A stretch of 64,000 nucleotides of DNA from Variovorax paradoxus NBRC 15149 (GCF_001591365.1 NZ_BCUT01000009.1:23293-87292); one strand, 5' to 3'; counted from the first letter of the stretch, positions 1-9,318 are shown. The notes: generated by a model from the letters alone, not told the origin. Made by a program: numbers and translations.

Positions 1-127
1 AGCGCAGCGTGAGCGCGAGCACCAGCGCCGCGATGCATGTGAGCGCAAAGCCCCATGCCGCCAGCACCGCCGCGGCACGCAGCAGCGCGGCGAGCGATGC
101 GCAGGTGGCGCGTTCGTCGTCAGTCAT
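1..127 (-). CDS. Membrane protein, truncated by the window edge
   Basis: Only the first 42 residues are visible. The ATG at 127 overlaps the stop codon of the upstream PAP2/phosphatase gene by 8 nt, so the two are translationally coupled and belong to one operon. After about 13 polar residues comes a long hydrophobic stretch rich in Ala and Leu, which reads as a first membrane segment. The neighbouring genes (CDP-alcohol phosphotransferase, hydrolase-methyltransferase, PAP2 phosphatase) suggest a lipid enzyme such as a lysophospholipid acyltransferase or a CdsA-like cytidylyltransferase. No catalytic motif is visible, so the function stays open. Confidence 0.6.
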   Translation of the reverse strand, partial: MTDDERATCASLAALLRAAAVLAAWGFALTCIAALVLALTLR

Positions 128-1469
128 GGGGTGGTGCTCCCGAAGCGGCGGTGCCCAATGGCGCGAGCGATATCCGCCACGCCGGCCGCAGCACGACCTG
201 CGGACGCGCAAGCCGCACGGCGTCCTCGGCCTGCGCCAGTCCGCCCATCGCGCCATAGCGGCCCAGCCAGGCGATCACGACGGCGGCGCTACGCGAAAAG
301 CCCAGCGCGCAGCACACCCAAACGGCCGCGCCGTCGGCATTGCGGCGCTGCCCTTCGATGACCGCGGCCGCGCGCTGCAGGCGCACGGTCGGCGGCACGG
401 TCAGGTCGAGCATCGGCACGCAGCGCGCATGCGGCACGCCGGCCGGCATCTGCAGTTCGGCGCACAGGCTCACCAGCCGAGGCCGGCCGGCGGCGATCCA
501 TTCGGCGCGCGTGGGCCGCCGCCCGAGCAGCAGGCCCGGCACCACTTCGACGAAGGCCGGCAGCTTGCGCGTCCAGAGCCATGCGTTGACGGCTGCGCCG
601 ATCCGATAGGGCGCGAGCAGCCAACGCGCCGCCCAGCCCATGCGGCCTTGGCCGTCCATCTGGAAGCCGCGGGCACCGAAGCCGACGTAGTTGAGCGCCA
701 CCAGCGCCAGCGAGGCCGAAGGCCAGGCGAGCCACAGCGCAACGCCGCCCAGCTGCATGGCCACTGCGAGGAACAGTGCCGCACCCACGGCGTAGAAACC
801 CGCGAGCTTCCAGCGCTGCGCATCGCGCGTGCAGCGCCAGGCGCGCGGCATCGAAACCGTGCGCTCCAGCGGCCAAAGCCACACGCAGAACAGCCCGAGC
901 AGCGCGCCGGTCGGGATGTCGATGAAATGGTGCTGCCAGGTCGTGAGCACCGAGGCGCAGATCGCGAACGCCCACACATGCAGCACCAGCCTGGCCCATG
1001 CGGCGCGCAGGAACTGCCGATACCAGTCCCACAGGATCACCGCCAGCGCGATGTGCAGCGACGGCGCCTGGTTGTAGGGCTGGTCGAAGCCGCGCAGCGC
1101 GTTGAACAGGAAGGCCGGTGCGCCCTCGACCGCCGGCTGGCCGAAGCTGAAATGCAGCGGCCAGATGACGAAGCAGGTGCAGGCGATGAGCGTTGCGCTC
1201 ACCAGCCGCAGCGCGTGCCGGTCGAGCGTGTGCCTGCTGCGCGCCAGGAAGAGCGAGAGCGCGTAGAAGACGTTGATCGTCCAGTACGGAAAGATCGTCC
1301 AGGCCCAGAACGGCAGCTGCCGCTCCCACTCGAAGGCCATCGAGGGCACCTGCGCGCGCGTGGTGGCCCACCAGTTGGCCAGGCCGTAGGTCGCATAGAA
1401 CAGCGGTCCCAGGAACACGAGCCAGGCGGCTGCGCGCTTCCAGGGCCGGTGTGCGGGCGGGGGTTTCAT
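120..1469 (-). CDS. PAP2-like / dual-specificity phosphatase fusion protein (YnbD-like)
   Basis: This 449-residue membrane protein has two phosphatase modules. The N-terminal two thirds hold several hydrophobic segments and PAP2-type lipid phosphatase motifs: PSLH at about 136-139, then a stretch with His 180/181 and Asp 184 before a conserved Gly. The C-terminal part carries the cysteine phosphatase signature CALGFSR (Cys387 to Arg393, the CX5R loop). The same fusion is known from E. coli YnbD. It lies 19 nt behind the hydrolase-methyltransferase gene and overlaps the next gene by 8 nt. The likely role is dephosphorylation of a lipid or phosphoinositol-like intermediate at the inner membrane; the substrate is not known. 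Confidence 0.85.
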   Translation of the reverse strand: MKPPPAHRPWKRAAAWLVFLGPLFYATYGLANWWATTRAQVPSMAFEWERQLPFWAWTIFPYWTINVFYALSLFLARSRHTLDRHALRLVSATLIACTCFVIWPLHFSFGQPAVEGAPAFLFNALRGFDQPYNQAPSLHIALAVILWDWYRQFLRAAWARLVLHVWAFAICASVLTTWQHHFIDIPTGALLGLFCVWLWPLERTVSMPRAWRCTRDAQRWKLAGFYAVGAALFLAVAMQLGGVALWLAWPSASLALVALNYVGFGARGFQMDGQGRMGWAARWLLAPYRIGAAVNAWLWTRKLPAFVEVVPGLLLGRRPTRAEWIAAGRPRLVSLCAELQMPAGVPHARCVPMLDLTVPPTVRLQRAAAVIEGQRRNADGAAVWVCCALGFSRSAAVVIAWLGRYGAMGGLAQAEDAVRLARPQVVLRPAWRISLAPLGTAASGAPPHD

Positions 1470-1488
1470 CTGGTGCGCGGCCCGTGGC

Positions 1489-3261
1489 TCACGCGACCCT
1501 CACCGCGAGCGAGACGGTGAAGATGCCCCATTCGTCGATGCGCTGGTCGATCTTGCGGAAGCCCGCTTCCTCCACCAGCTGGTCCATCTCGGCCTGCGTG
1601 CGGCGGCGCATCACCCAGGCTTCTCCCTGGCGGTGGCTGGTGAGCGCGCGCGCAATCATCTCGAGCTGCGGATGCCAGGGCTGGCCGGTGTAGACCAGGT
1701 AGCCGCGGTCTTCCACCGCATCGCCGACGCCCGCGAGCGAGCGCCGCACCATTTCGTTGTCGGGGAACAGCTCGTAGAGGCCCGACACCACCGCCAGCGT
1801 GGGGCGCGGCGTCACGGTGGCCAGGCTGATGCGGTCGAAGGCGTCGGCCTGCACGAACTGCGCCACGTCTTCCAGGCCCTTCTCGGCGATGAGCGCGCGG
1901 CCGTCGCGCACGTTGATGTCGCTGTAGTCGCGCAGCAGGATCGAGCTGGCCTTGACGGGGCTCGCAAGCACCGCGTCGAGCACGTAGCGGCCATGGCCGG
2001 CCGCGATGTCCATCACGCGCACTTCGCGGTGCATCTCGGCCAGGCGCTCCATGGCGATGCGGATCAGCTCCTCGACGTGGATCTTGCGCTGCCTGATGCC
2101 GCGCCAGCCGATCGACTCCAGGTAGGTCTTGTCGACGGAGCGGCCCAGCGCGCCCTTGCCCTTCGGCTCGTTGCGGTAGACGTAGTCGAGCGTGCTGCCC
2201 GAATCGAAGCCGGTGTCGTGCCCGAGCTTCACGCCGCGCGAGAGCACACCCCCCAGGCGCAGGCCGGCGCGCGTCATGCCCCAGTAGGCGCCGCGCAGCG
2301 AGAGCGGCGCCAGCGGCTCGGCCAGCGCACGCGACTCGTCGGCGGTGTTGCCAGCCAGGTGCGCGGCGCGCAGGTCGACCGGCGCGGGCGGCTGGTCGAA
2401 CAGCTGCAGGATGAATTCGCGGATCGCCTGCACGGCCGGCGCGCGGTCCTTCTCGCCCAGCGTGTCGTGGAAGAAGCCCGGCAGCTCGAGCTTTGTCTTG
2501 ACGGCGCTGCCCAGCCGCTCGAAGAACTGGTGCTGCGGCTTGTGGTGCACCACCCAGTCCGATCCCGAGATCAGCAGCTGCACCGGCAGCGTGATGGCGT
2601 TGGCGTCGGCCACCACGCGGTCGGCGGCTTCGTAGAGGCCGAGCAGGATGTTGACCGCGATCGGCCGCGAGATCAGCGGATCGCTCTCGTAGCTTGCGAT
2701 GCGCTCGGGGTCGTGCGTGAGGAACTTCGCCTTCACATAGCTGTTGACGAAGAACAGGCCGCGCAGCTTGTGCATCAGCCCGAGCCCGGCGCGTGCAAAG
2801 GGCACGTAGAGCTTCACCTTGAAGGCCGGCGAGGCCAGCGTGAGCCCGCGCACCTTGGGCGCGTAGTCGTGCGCCCAGGTGGAGACCAGCACGGCACCCA
2901 CGCTCTGCGCGATCACGTGGACGTCGTGCTCCGCCACGCCGTGCGCACTGCCGATGTGCTGGACGAAGGTCTGCACGTCGCGCACCGAGGTGGCAAAGCT
3001 CGGGCTGTAGCCGCGCTGGCCCGGCGAGCGGCCGTGGCCGCGCGCGTCCCAGGCGAAGAAGTCGAAGTCGGGCAGGTCGAGCTCGTCGACCAGGTGCGCC
3101 ATGCGCGCCCCGTGCTCGTGGCCGCGGTGGAACAGCACGATGGCGCCGCGCCGTGCGCCGCCCGTGGCCGGCCAGTGCCGGTAGAAGAGCGATTCGCCGT
3201 CGTGCGTGCGGAACTGGCGCTCCTGCGGACTGCGTTGTGGATGGGTGCTTGTATCGGTCAT
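1489..3261 (-). CDS. Alpha/beta hydrolase - SAM-dependent methyltransferase fusion (YnbC-like)
   Basis: The protein has about 590 residues and two enzymes in one chain. The N-terminal half is a serine hydrolase of the monoacylglycerol lipase type, with nucleophile elbow AQSVG near residue 120. The C-terminal half has a class I methyltransferase SAM-binding loop (MDIAAGHG near residue 415). E. coli YnbC has the same architecture. I prefer the ATG at 3261 because AGGGA lies 4 nt upstream; an in-frame ATG at 3282 has no clear ribosome binding site. It sits between the CDP-alcohol phosphotransferase and PAP2 phosphatase genes, which points to work on a lipid made by this operon. The joint pathway is inference. 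Confidence 0.85.
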   Translation of the reverse strand: MTDTSTHPQRSPQERQFRTHDGESLFYRHWPATGGARRGAIVLFHRGHEHGARMAHLVDELDLPDFDFFAWDARGHGRSPGQRGYSPSFATSVRDVQTFVQHIGSAHGVAEHDVHVIAQSVGAVLVSTWAHDYAPKVRGLTLASPAFKVKLYVPFARAGLGLMHKLRGLFFVNSYVKAKFLTHDPERIASYESDPLISRPIAVNILLGLYEAADRVVADANAITLPVQLLISGSDWVVHHKPQHQFFERLGSAVKTKLELPGFFHDTLGEKDRAPAVQAIREFILQLFDQPPAPVDLRAAHLAGNTADESRALAEPLAPLSLRGAYWGMTRAGLRLGGVLSRGVKLGHDTGFDSGSTLDYVYRNEPKGKGALGRSVDKTYLESIGWRGIRQRKIHVEELIRIAMERLAEMHREVRVMDIAAGHGRYVLDAVLASPVKASSILLRDYSDINVRDGRALIAEKGLEDVAQFVQADAFDRISLATVTPRPTLAVVSGLYELFPDNEMVRRSLAGVGDAVEDRGYLVYTGQPWHPQLEMIARALTSHRQGEAWVMRRRTQAEMDQLVEEAGFRKIDQRIDEWGIFTVSLAVRVA

Positions 3262-3304
3262 CGGATCCCTGTCGCTATTCATATGTTTGTTCGTCGTGTG
3301 CGGT

Positions 3305-3907
3305 CTACGCCGCCTCGGCCAGTGCGCGGCGCACGCGGTTGGCCACCGTCCAGGCCACGAGCGCCGCGGCCAGCGGCATCAGCCATGCCGCCCAGCCCGG
3401 CAGCGGCCAGCCCAGCGCCACATAGAGACCGAGCGCGCCGAACACGAAGGCGCGGTCGCTCTTGCCGAGCGGCCCGTCGTAGCGGCGCGAGGCACCTACC
3501 GTGGAGCCCAGCGCACCCGCGAATTCGCTCAGCCCCGCGAGCACGATCACCGTGCCGACCCAGAACGGGCTGAACGGCGGCACCAGCGCGAACGGAAGGT
3601 ACAGCGCGGCGTCGGACACCACGTCGGTCAGTTCGTTGAGGAAGGCGCCGAGCCGGCTTTGCTGGCCGTGCTCGCGCGCCAGCATGCCGTCGATCGCGTT
3701 GAACGCCATGCGCACGAACATCCAGGCCGGGATCAGCCCGAAGGCGGCCGGCGACGGCGCCGCAAAGAAAAGCCAGAGCCCGAGGGCGACCGAAACCACG
3801 CACGCGGCCAGCGTGACCTGGTTCGCGGTGACGCCCCAGGCATGCAGGCGCCCCACGAGCGGCCGCAGCAGGCCCTGGAACCGGGGTTTCAGTTCGTAGA
3901 TCGACAC
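3305..3907 (-). CDS. CDP-alcohol phosphatidyltransferase-like membrane protein (YnbA-like)
   Basis: The protein has 200 residues and about six hydrophobic segments, with the CDP-alcohol phosphotransferase signature at about 70-95. The family motif is DxxDGxxAR-x8-GxxxDxxxD. Here the first and third Asp are Asn (Asn70, Asn91), while Asp73, Gly74, Ala77, Arg78, Gly87 and Asp95 are kept, and a further Asp99 follows. Canonical members transfer a phospho-group from a CDP-linked donor to an alcohol, using metal-binding Asp residues. It is the first gene of the minus-strand operon at the window edge and is divergent from ruvB. Whether the Asn pair is a subfamily trait or alters catalysis cannot be told from one sequence. 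Confidence 0.85.
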   Translation of the reverse strand: MSIYELKPRFQGLLRPLVGRLHAWGVTANQVTLAACVVSVALGLWLFFAAPSPAAFGLIPAWMFVRMAFNAIDGMLAREHGQQSRLGAFLNELTDVVSDAALYLPFALVPPFSPFWVGTVIVLAGLSEFAGALGSTVGASRRYDGPLGKSDRAFVFGALGLYVALGWPLPGWAAWLMPLAAALVAWTVANRVRRALAEAA

Positions 3908-3993
3908 GTGCCGGCTTCCCCTCGTTTGTTATATGGCCGAAGCATTCTGCCAGTGTGGCAGGCACTAAACTTGCCCTTGCAGCCTCTCATTCC

Positions 3994-5058
<1,065 letters not shown>

Positions 5059-5064
5059 CGACCC

Positions 5065-6024
5065 ATGCATACCCATGACCTGAGTGCCTGGCAGCACGAC
5101 CATCATTTCGGCGCAGGCAACGAATCGGCCGAGCGCAGCACCCGCCTCGTGATGTGGATCACCGCCGCGATGATGGTGGTCGAGATCGGCGCCGGCTGGT
5201 GGTTCAACTCCATGGCGCTGCTGGCCGACGGCTGGCACATGAGCTCGCATGCGCTGGCCATCGGCCTGAGCGCCTTCGCCTATGCGGCGGCGCGGCGCTA
5301 TGCACGCGATCCGCGCTTTGCCTTCGGCACCTGGAAGATCGAGGTGCTGGGCGGCTTTGCGAGCGCGCTGATGCTGCTCGGCGTTGCGGCGCTGATGGTG
5401 GTGGGCTCGATCGAGCGGCTTCTCTCGCCCTCGGTCATCCTCTACCGCGAAGCCGTGGCGGTGGCCGTGCTCGGGCTGGTGATCAACCTGGTCTGCGCAC
5501 GGCTGCTGGGATCGGCGCACCACCACGGGCATGGGCACGGCCATCGCCATGACGCGCACCATCACCACGACCACCATGGCCACGCGCACGGCCACGACCT
5601 GAACCTGCGCTCCGCCTACCTGCACGTGGTGGCCGATGCCGCCACCTCGGTGCTGGCCATCGGCGCGCTGCTCGGCGGCTGGTTCTTCGGCTGGTCCTGG
5701 CTCGACCCGGTGATGGGCATCGTCGGCGCGGTGCTGGTGGCCGTGTGGGCCAAGGGCCTGCTCAAGGAAACCGGCAAGGTGCTGCTCGACCGAGAGATGG
5801 ACCACCCCGTGACGGCCGAGATCCGCGAAGGCGTCGAAACGATGCTCGCCGATTCGGAAACCCGCGTGGCCGACCTGCACGTGTGGCGCGTGGGCCGCGA
5901 GGCCTATGCCTGCGCGCTCACGGTGGTGACGCATTCGCCCACGCTCACGGCGGACGAGGTGCGGGCCTGCTTCTCGATGCACGAGGAGATCCGGCACTCG
6001 ACGGTGGAAATCCAGCGCTGCTGA
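5065..6024 (+). CDS. dmeF: CDF-family cation efflux transporter, DmeF-like
   Basis: This 319-residue inner-membrane transporter belongs to the cation diffusion facilitator family, which exports divalent metals (cobalt, nickel or zinc) in exchange for protons. It has six membrane segments with the metal-site motifs LLADGWHMSSHA (TM2) and HVVADAATS (TM5). The loop between TM4 and TM5 is strongly His-rich: 16 His in 27 residues (about 152-178). The N-terminus also holds a His cluster (HDHHFG). The long His loop and the N-terminal segment fit the DmeF branch associated with cobalt and nickel. It starts 6 nt behind ruvB. No nearby metal regulator is seen. Confidence 0.9.
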   Translation: MHTHDLSAWQHDHHFGAGNESAERSTRLVMWITAAMMVVEIGAGWWFNSMALLADGWHMSSHALAIGLSAFAYAAARRYARDPRFAFGTWKIEVLGGFASALMLLGVAALMVVGSIERLLSPSVILYREAVAVAVLGLVINLVCARLLGSAHHHGHGHGHRHDAHHHHDHHGHAHGHDLNLRSAYLHVVADAATSVLAIGALLGGWFFGWSWLDPVMGIVGAVLVAVWAKGLLKETGKVLLDREMDHPVTAEIREGVETMLADSETRVADLHVWRVGREAYACALTVVTHSPTLTADEVRACFSMHEEIRHSTVEIQRC

Positions 6025-6033
6025 GGACGCCGC

Positions 6034-6051
6034 CCGAAGCGCGGGCTTCGG
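6034..6051 (+). terminator. Hairpin behind the CDF transporter gene
   Basis: CCGAAGC and GCTTCGG pair with a 4-nt loop just behind the dmeF stop codon, inside a wider imperfect GACGCC/GGCGTC pairing. No T-run follows, so this is at best a weak or factor-dependent stop. Confidence 0.3.
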
Positions 6052-6114
6052 CGTCACCGATATGTCACGGGACCGCCATCGCCCGGTCACGCGTTGGTGG
6101 GAGCCTACCCGTCC

Positions 6115-6984
6115 ATGCAACGCGACGATGCTTTCCTGCGCGCATGGCGCGACACCGCGACCCGGGCCCCCGAGCCGGAGGACGACGATCTTGCGCGCGC
6201 GCCGCTGCGCTGCCGCACGCTCTGGATCTCCGACCTGCACCTGGGCACGCCCGGCTGCCAGGCCCGCGCGCTGCTCGACTTTCTCAAGCACACCGAGTGC
6301 GAGACCCTGTTCCTGGTCGGCGACATCATCGACGGCTGGCAGCTCAAGCGGAACTGGTACTGGCCGCAGGCGCACAACGACGTGATCCAGAAGCTGCTGC
6401 GCAAGGCGCGCAAGGGCACACGCGTGATCTTCATCCCGGGCAACCACGACGAGTTCGCGCGCAAGTACCTGAACCACAACTTCGGCGGCATCGACGTGGC
6501 CGAGGAATGGATCCACGAGACCGCCGACGGCCGCAAGCTCTGGATCATCCACGGCGACCTGTTCGACGGCGTGATCCAGTGCGCCAAGTGGCTCGCGCAC
6601 GTGGGCGATTCGCTCTACGAATTCACGCTCAAGCTCAACCGCCACCTCAACTCGCTGCGCGCGCGCATGGGGCTGCCGTACTGGTCGCTTTCCAAGTACC
6701 TCAAGGGCAAGGTCAAGCGCGCCGTGAGCTACGTGGGCGACTTCGAGAACGCCGTGGCGCGCGAGGCCCGCAAGCGCGGCGTGCAGGGCGTGGTCTGCGG
6801 CCACATCCACCATGCCGAGATGCGCGACATCGACGGCATTCTCTACTGCAACGACGGCGACTGGGTCGAGAGCCTGACGGCGCTGGCCGAGCATGCCGAT
6901 GGCACGCTGGAGATCATCGACTGGGCGCAGCACATGCCGGTGCCGGCCAAAGCGGGCGCGCCGCGCGAGGCCGTCACAGCCTGA
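6115..6984 (+). CDS. UDP-2,3-diacylglucosamine diphosphatase-like metallophosphoesterase
   Basis: The 289-residue protein has the calcineurin-like phosphoesterase metal motifs in order: SDLHLG, GDIIDGW, GNHDE, a central HGDLFDG and C-terminal GHIHHAE. It fits COG2908, the LpxH-related branch that cleaves UDP-2,3-diacylglucosamine to lipid X in lipid A synthesis. It differs from short classical LpxH in length, and many such long paralogues are uncharacterised, so the substrate is inferred. An in-frame TTG at 6094 would add seven residues; the ATG at 6115 is the more natural start. It is co-directional with dmeF, 90 nt behind it. Confidence 0.85.
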   Translation: MQRDDAFLRAWRDTATRAPEPEDDDLARAPLRCRTLWISDLHLGTPGCQARALLDFLKHTECETLFLVGDIIDGWQLKRNWYWPQAHNDVIQKLLRKARKGTRVIFIPGNHDEFARKYLNHNFGGIDVAEEWIHETADGRKLWIIHGDLFDGVIQCAKWLAHVGDSLYEFTLKLNRHLNSLRARMGLPYWSLSKYLKGKVKRAVSYVGDFENAVAREARKRGVQGVVCGHIHHAEMRDIDGILYCNDGDWVESLTALAEHADGTLEIIDWAQHMPVPAKAGAPREAVTA

Positions 6985-7003
6985 GCAGGCGCCCTGCGGT
7001 TCT

Positions 7004-8293
7004 TCAGCGCCGCATCGTGTCGAGCTGCGTCACGGGCGCACTGTCATTGCCCCACGACCCGCGAATGTAGGTCAGCACCGCGGCCACGTCGCCCGCATCG
7101 AGTACCTGCCCGAACGGCGGCATGCCGTAGGGCCGCGGATTGCCTGCGGTGGAGGGCAGGTAGCCGCCGTGCGCGATCACCTGGATCAGGTTCGTCGTCT
7201 CGGCCATGTTCACGGCGCGGTTGCCCGCCAGCGGCGGAAAGGCGCCGGGCGCGCCCTGGCCCTGGTCGCCGTGGCAATAGGCGCATTGCTGGTCGTAGAT
7301 TTTGGCGCCGCGGGCCATGGTGCCGGCGTCGCGGCGCGTGGTTGCGGCGGCCGTGCGCACGGGGGCCGCGGCTTGCGCCGGCACGCCGGGCAGGTCCTTC
7401 AGGTAGCTGGCCATGGCGGCCAGGTCGGCCTCGCTCAGGTGCTGCGTGCTGCGAAAGACCACGTCGGCCATCGGCCCCATGACCGAGCCGCGCGGCGCCA
7501 CGCCGTTCTTGAGCAGCGCCACCACGTCGGCCGTCGGCCAGTCGGCCACGCCGGCCTGGTGCGGGTCGGCAAGCGATGGCGCATACCAGTTCTCCGCCGC
7601 GATCAGCCCGCCCGAAAGGCCCAGCTTCACCTGCGTGGCGCCGAGCGAATCGCGGCTGCCGTGGCAGGCGATGCAATGGCCCAGCCCGCCGACCAGGTAG
7701 GCGCCGCGGTTCCATTCGGCCGGCTTGGCCGTGTTGGCCACGAAAGCCTCGGGCTTGAAGGAGAGCGCTCGCCAGACCGCCAGCGCGGCCTGCGTGTCGT
7801 AGGGAAAGCGCAGCCGGTGCGCCAGGTTGGGCGCCGGCGCGGGCGGCAGGCTGCGCAGGTAGGCGTAGATCGCGTCCGAGTCTTCGCGCGTGACCTGCGT
7901 GAAGTTCGGATACGGGAACGCGGGGTACAGCAGGCGGCCGTCCTTGCTGCGGCCGTTGTGCATCGCGCGCCAGAAATGCGCGCTGCTCCAGCTGCCGATG
8001 CCGTTCTGCACGTCGGGCGTGAGGTTGCTCGAATACACGGTGCCGAAGGGCGTCTCGATCGGCAGCCCGCCGGCATAGGGCTGGCCGCCGCGCGTGGTGT
8101 GGCAGCCGGCGCAGTTGCCGGCCAGCGCAAGGTAGCGCCCGCGCTCGACCCGCTGCGGCGTGGCATTGAAGGCTTCGGCCTGTTCGGGCAGCGGGTCTTC
8201 GCCGCGCAGGTTCAGCGCGACGATGCCGCCGGCCGCGGCGCCCAGCAGCAGCACCAGAACCAGCAGCGTCCAGCCGAGGTGTCGCATCTTCAT
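7004..8293 (-). CDS. Triheme membrane-anchored cytochrome c
   Basis: The 429-residue protein has an N-terminal uncleaved anchor or signal (about 6-27) and three c-type heme motifs: CAGCH at 61-65, CIACH at 207-211 and CAYCH at 337-341. The layout of three heme domains on one chain matches the cytochrome subunits of membrane-bound alcohol, aldehyde and gluconate dehydrogenases, which pass electrons from a periplasmic dehydrogenase to ubiquinone or an oxidase. No dehydrogenase gene lies next to it. It sits 7 nt behind a diheme cytochrome gene in one operon, so the two probably form an electron relay whose donor is encoded elsewhere. Confidence 0.9.
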   Translation of the reverse strand: MKMRHLGWTLLVLVLLLGAAAGGIVALNLRGEDPLPEQAEAFNATPQRVERGRYLALAGNCAGCHTTRGGQPYAGGLPIETPFGTVYSSNLTPDVQNGIGSWSSAHFWRAMHNGRSKDGRLLYPAFPYPNFTQVTREDSDAIYAYLRSLPPAPAPNLAHRLRFPYDTQAALAVWRALSFKPEAFVANTAKPAEWNRGAYLVGGLGHCIACHGSRDSLGATQVKLGLSGGLIAAENWYAPSLADPHQAGVADWPTADVVALLKNGVAPRGSVMGPMADVVFRSTQHLSEADLAAMASYLKDLPGVPAQAAAPVRTAAATTRRDAGTMARGAKIYDQQCAYCHGDQGQGAPGAFPPLAGNRAVNMAETTNLIQVIAHGGYLPSTAGNPRPYGMPPFGQVLDAGDVAAVLTYIRGSWGNDSAPVTQLDTMRR

Positions 8294-8300
8294 CGGCGCC

Positions 8301-9032
8301 TCACTTCGGCATGCCGCCGCAGCGCATCGGCAGTGCGGCGGGCAGCGATGCGGCAGGCTTCGGATCGGCCGGCATCGGCTGCACCGCGAGCCAGCTGGCC
8401 ACGGCGTTGATGTCGGCCGTGGTCATGCGGCGGCCGATGTCGGCCATGCAGTCGGGTGCGAGTGCATGCCGCTCGCTGGTGAGCCAGGCGCCCAGCTGCG
8501 AAGACACGTAGAGGCGGGGCAGCCCCAGCAGCCCCGGAATGGCCGGCTGCACGCCGGTGAGCGCGGCGCCGTGGCATTGCACGCAGGCGGGAATTTGCCG
8601 CGCCGCATCGCCTTCGAGCGCCAGCTGGCGGCCGCGCGCCAACTGCGCGGGTGGCGCGTCGCTCACGGGCGAGACGGGCGGGTAGGGCAGGTCCAGGCCC
8701 GCGAAGTATTCGGCCATTTCCATCAGGTAGGCATCGGAGAGGTGCTGCACCATGTAGTTCATGTCGGCATTGAAGCGCCGGCCGTCGCGAAAGCTGCGCA
8801 GCTGGTTGAACAGGTAGCCCGCGGGCTTGCCCGAGAGGCGCGGAAAGTAGCCGGCATTGGTGGTCGCGCCTTCGCGCCCGTGGCAGGCGATGCAGGCGGC
8901 CACGCGCTGCTCGATGCCGCTCGCGGAAGGGGCGGCTGGCGTGGCAGGTGTCGCCGCCATGGCGCAGATGCCGTGGCCCAGCAGCAGCAATGCAATTGCG
9001 ACGATGCGGCGGACGACGTTGTTCTTCGTCAT
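8301..9032 (-). CDS. Diheme cytochrome c, c4-like
   Basis: The 243-residue periplasmic protein has a signal peptide ending near AMAA (about 27) and two heme attachment sites, CIACH at 47-51 and CVQCH at 150-154. Two similar halves of about 100 residues are typical of cytochrome c4-like electron carriers. A longer open frame reaches 9320, but its N-terminal 96 residues are Arg/Ala-rich and not signal-like. The ATG at 9032 gives a proper signal peptide and overlaps the stop of the DUF2970 gene (ATGA), supporting this start. It is transcribed just ahead of the triheme cytochrome gene. Confidence 0.9.
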   Translation of the reverse strand: MTKNNVVRRIVAIALLLLGHGICAMAATPATPAAPSASGIEQRVAACIACHGREGATTNAGYFPRLSGKPAGYLFNQLRSFRDGRRFNADMNYMVQHLSDAYLMEMAEYFAGLDLPYPPVSPVSDAPPAQLARGRQLALEGDAARQIPACVQCHGAALTGVQPAIPGLLGLPRLYVSSQLGAWLTSERHALAPDCMADIGRRMTTADINAVASWLAVQPMPADPKPAASLPAALPMRCGGMPK

Positions 9033-9217
9033 GTGCCGGCTGCGAAGTGCGCCAGCGCCAGCAGCCCCGCAATGAGCAGGAGCACCGTGGCCAGCGCGAC
9101 GCCGACGAGTGGCAGCAGCCCGACTTGTGCGGTGCGCCGGTCGGCATCCGCGCGGCGGCCGCCCAGCCCGATGAAACTCCAGAGAACCGCGCGTACCGCG
9201 CGCATGAGATTGGACAT
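9029..9217 (-). CDS. DUF2970 family small membrane protein
   Basis: This 62-residue protein has a cytoplasmic head with AVLWSFIGLGGRRA and one C-terminal membrane helix of about 25 residues. That pattern is the DUF2970 family, short proteins of unknown function common in beta-proteobacteria, often near cytochrome genes. The in-frame ATG at 9265 would add 16 residues; the ATG at 9217 fits the family length. Its stop codon overlaps the start of the diheme cytochrome gene by 4 nt. A role in assembling or anchoring the cytochromes is only suggested by this coupling. Confidence 0.8.
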   Translation of the reverse strand: MSNLMRAVRAVLWSFIGLGGRRADADRRTAQVGLLPLVGVALATVLLLIAGLLALAHFAAGT

Positions 9218-9318
9218 GCACCGACTGTGCCGCAAGCGCAGCCAAAAAAACAGATGCAGTTCCAAACCAAATCACCGGAGCAGATAAAGTCCCATCACCG
9301 AATGGAGACCGCCCCGCC

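Noticed and set aside
9..1520. 503-residue plus-strand frame
   Set aside because: Antisense of the PAP2-phosphatase fusion gene; no family features.
1633..3573. 646-residue plus-strand frame
   Set aside because: Antisense of the hydrolase-methyltransferase and phosphotransferase genes; biased composition only.
5518..5598. Short tandem repeat in the CDF gene
   Set aside because: It encodes the His-rich metal loop; the repeat reflects amino acid composition, not a CRISPR or microsatellite.
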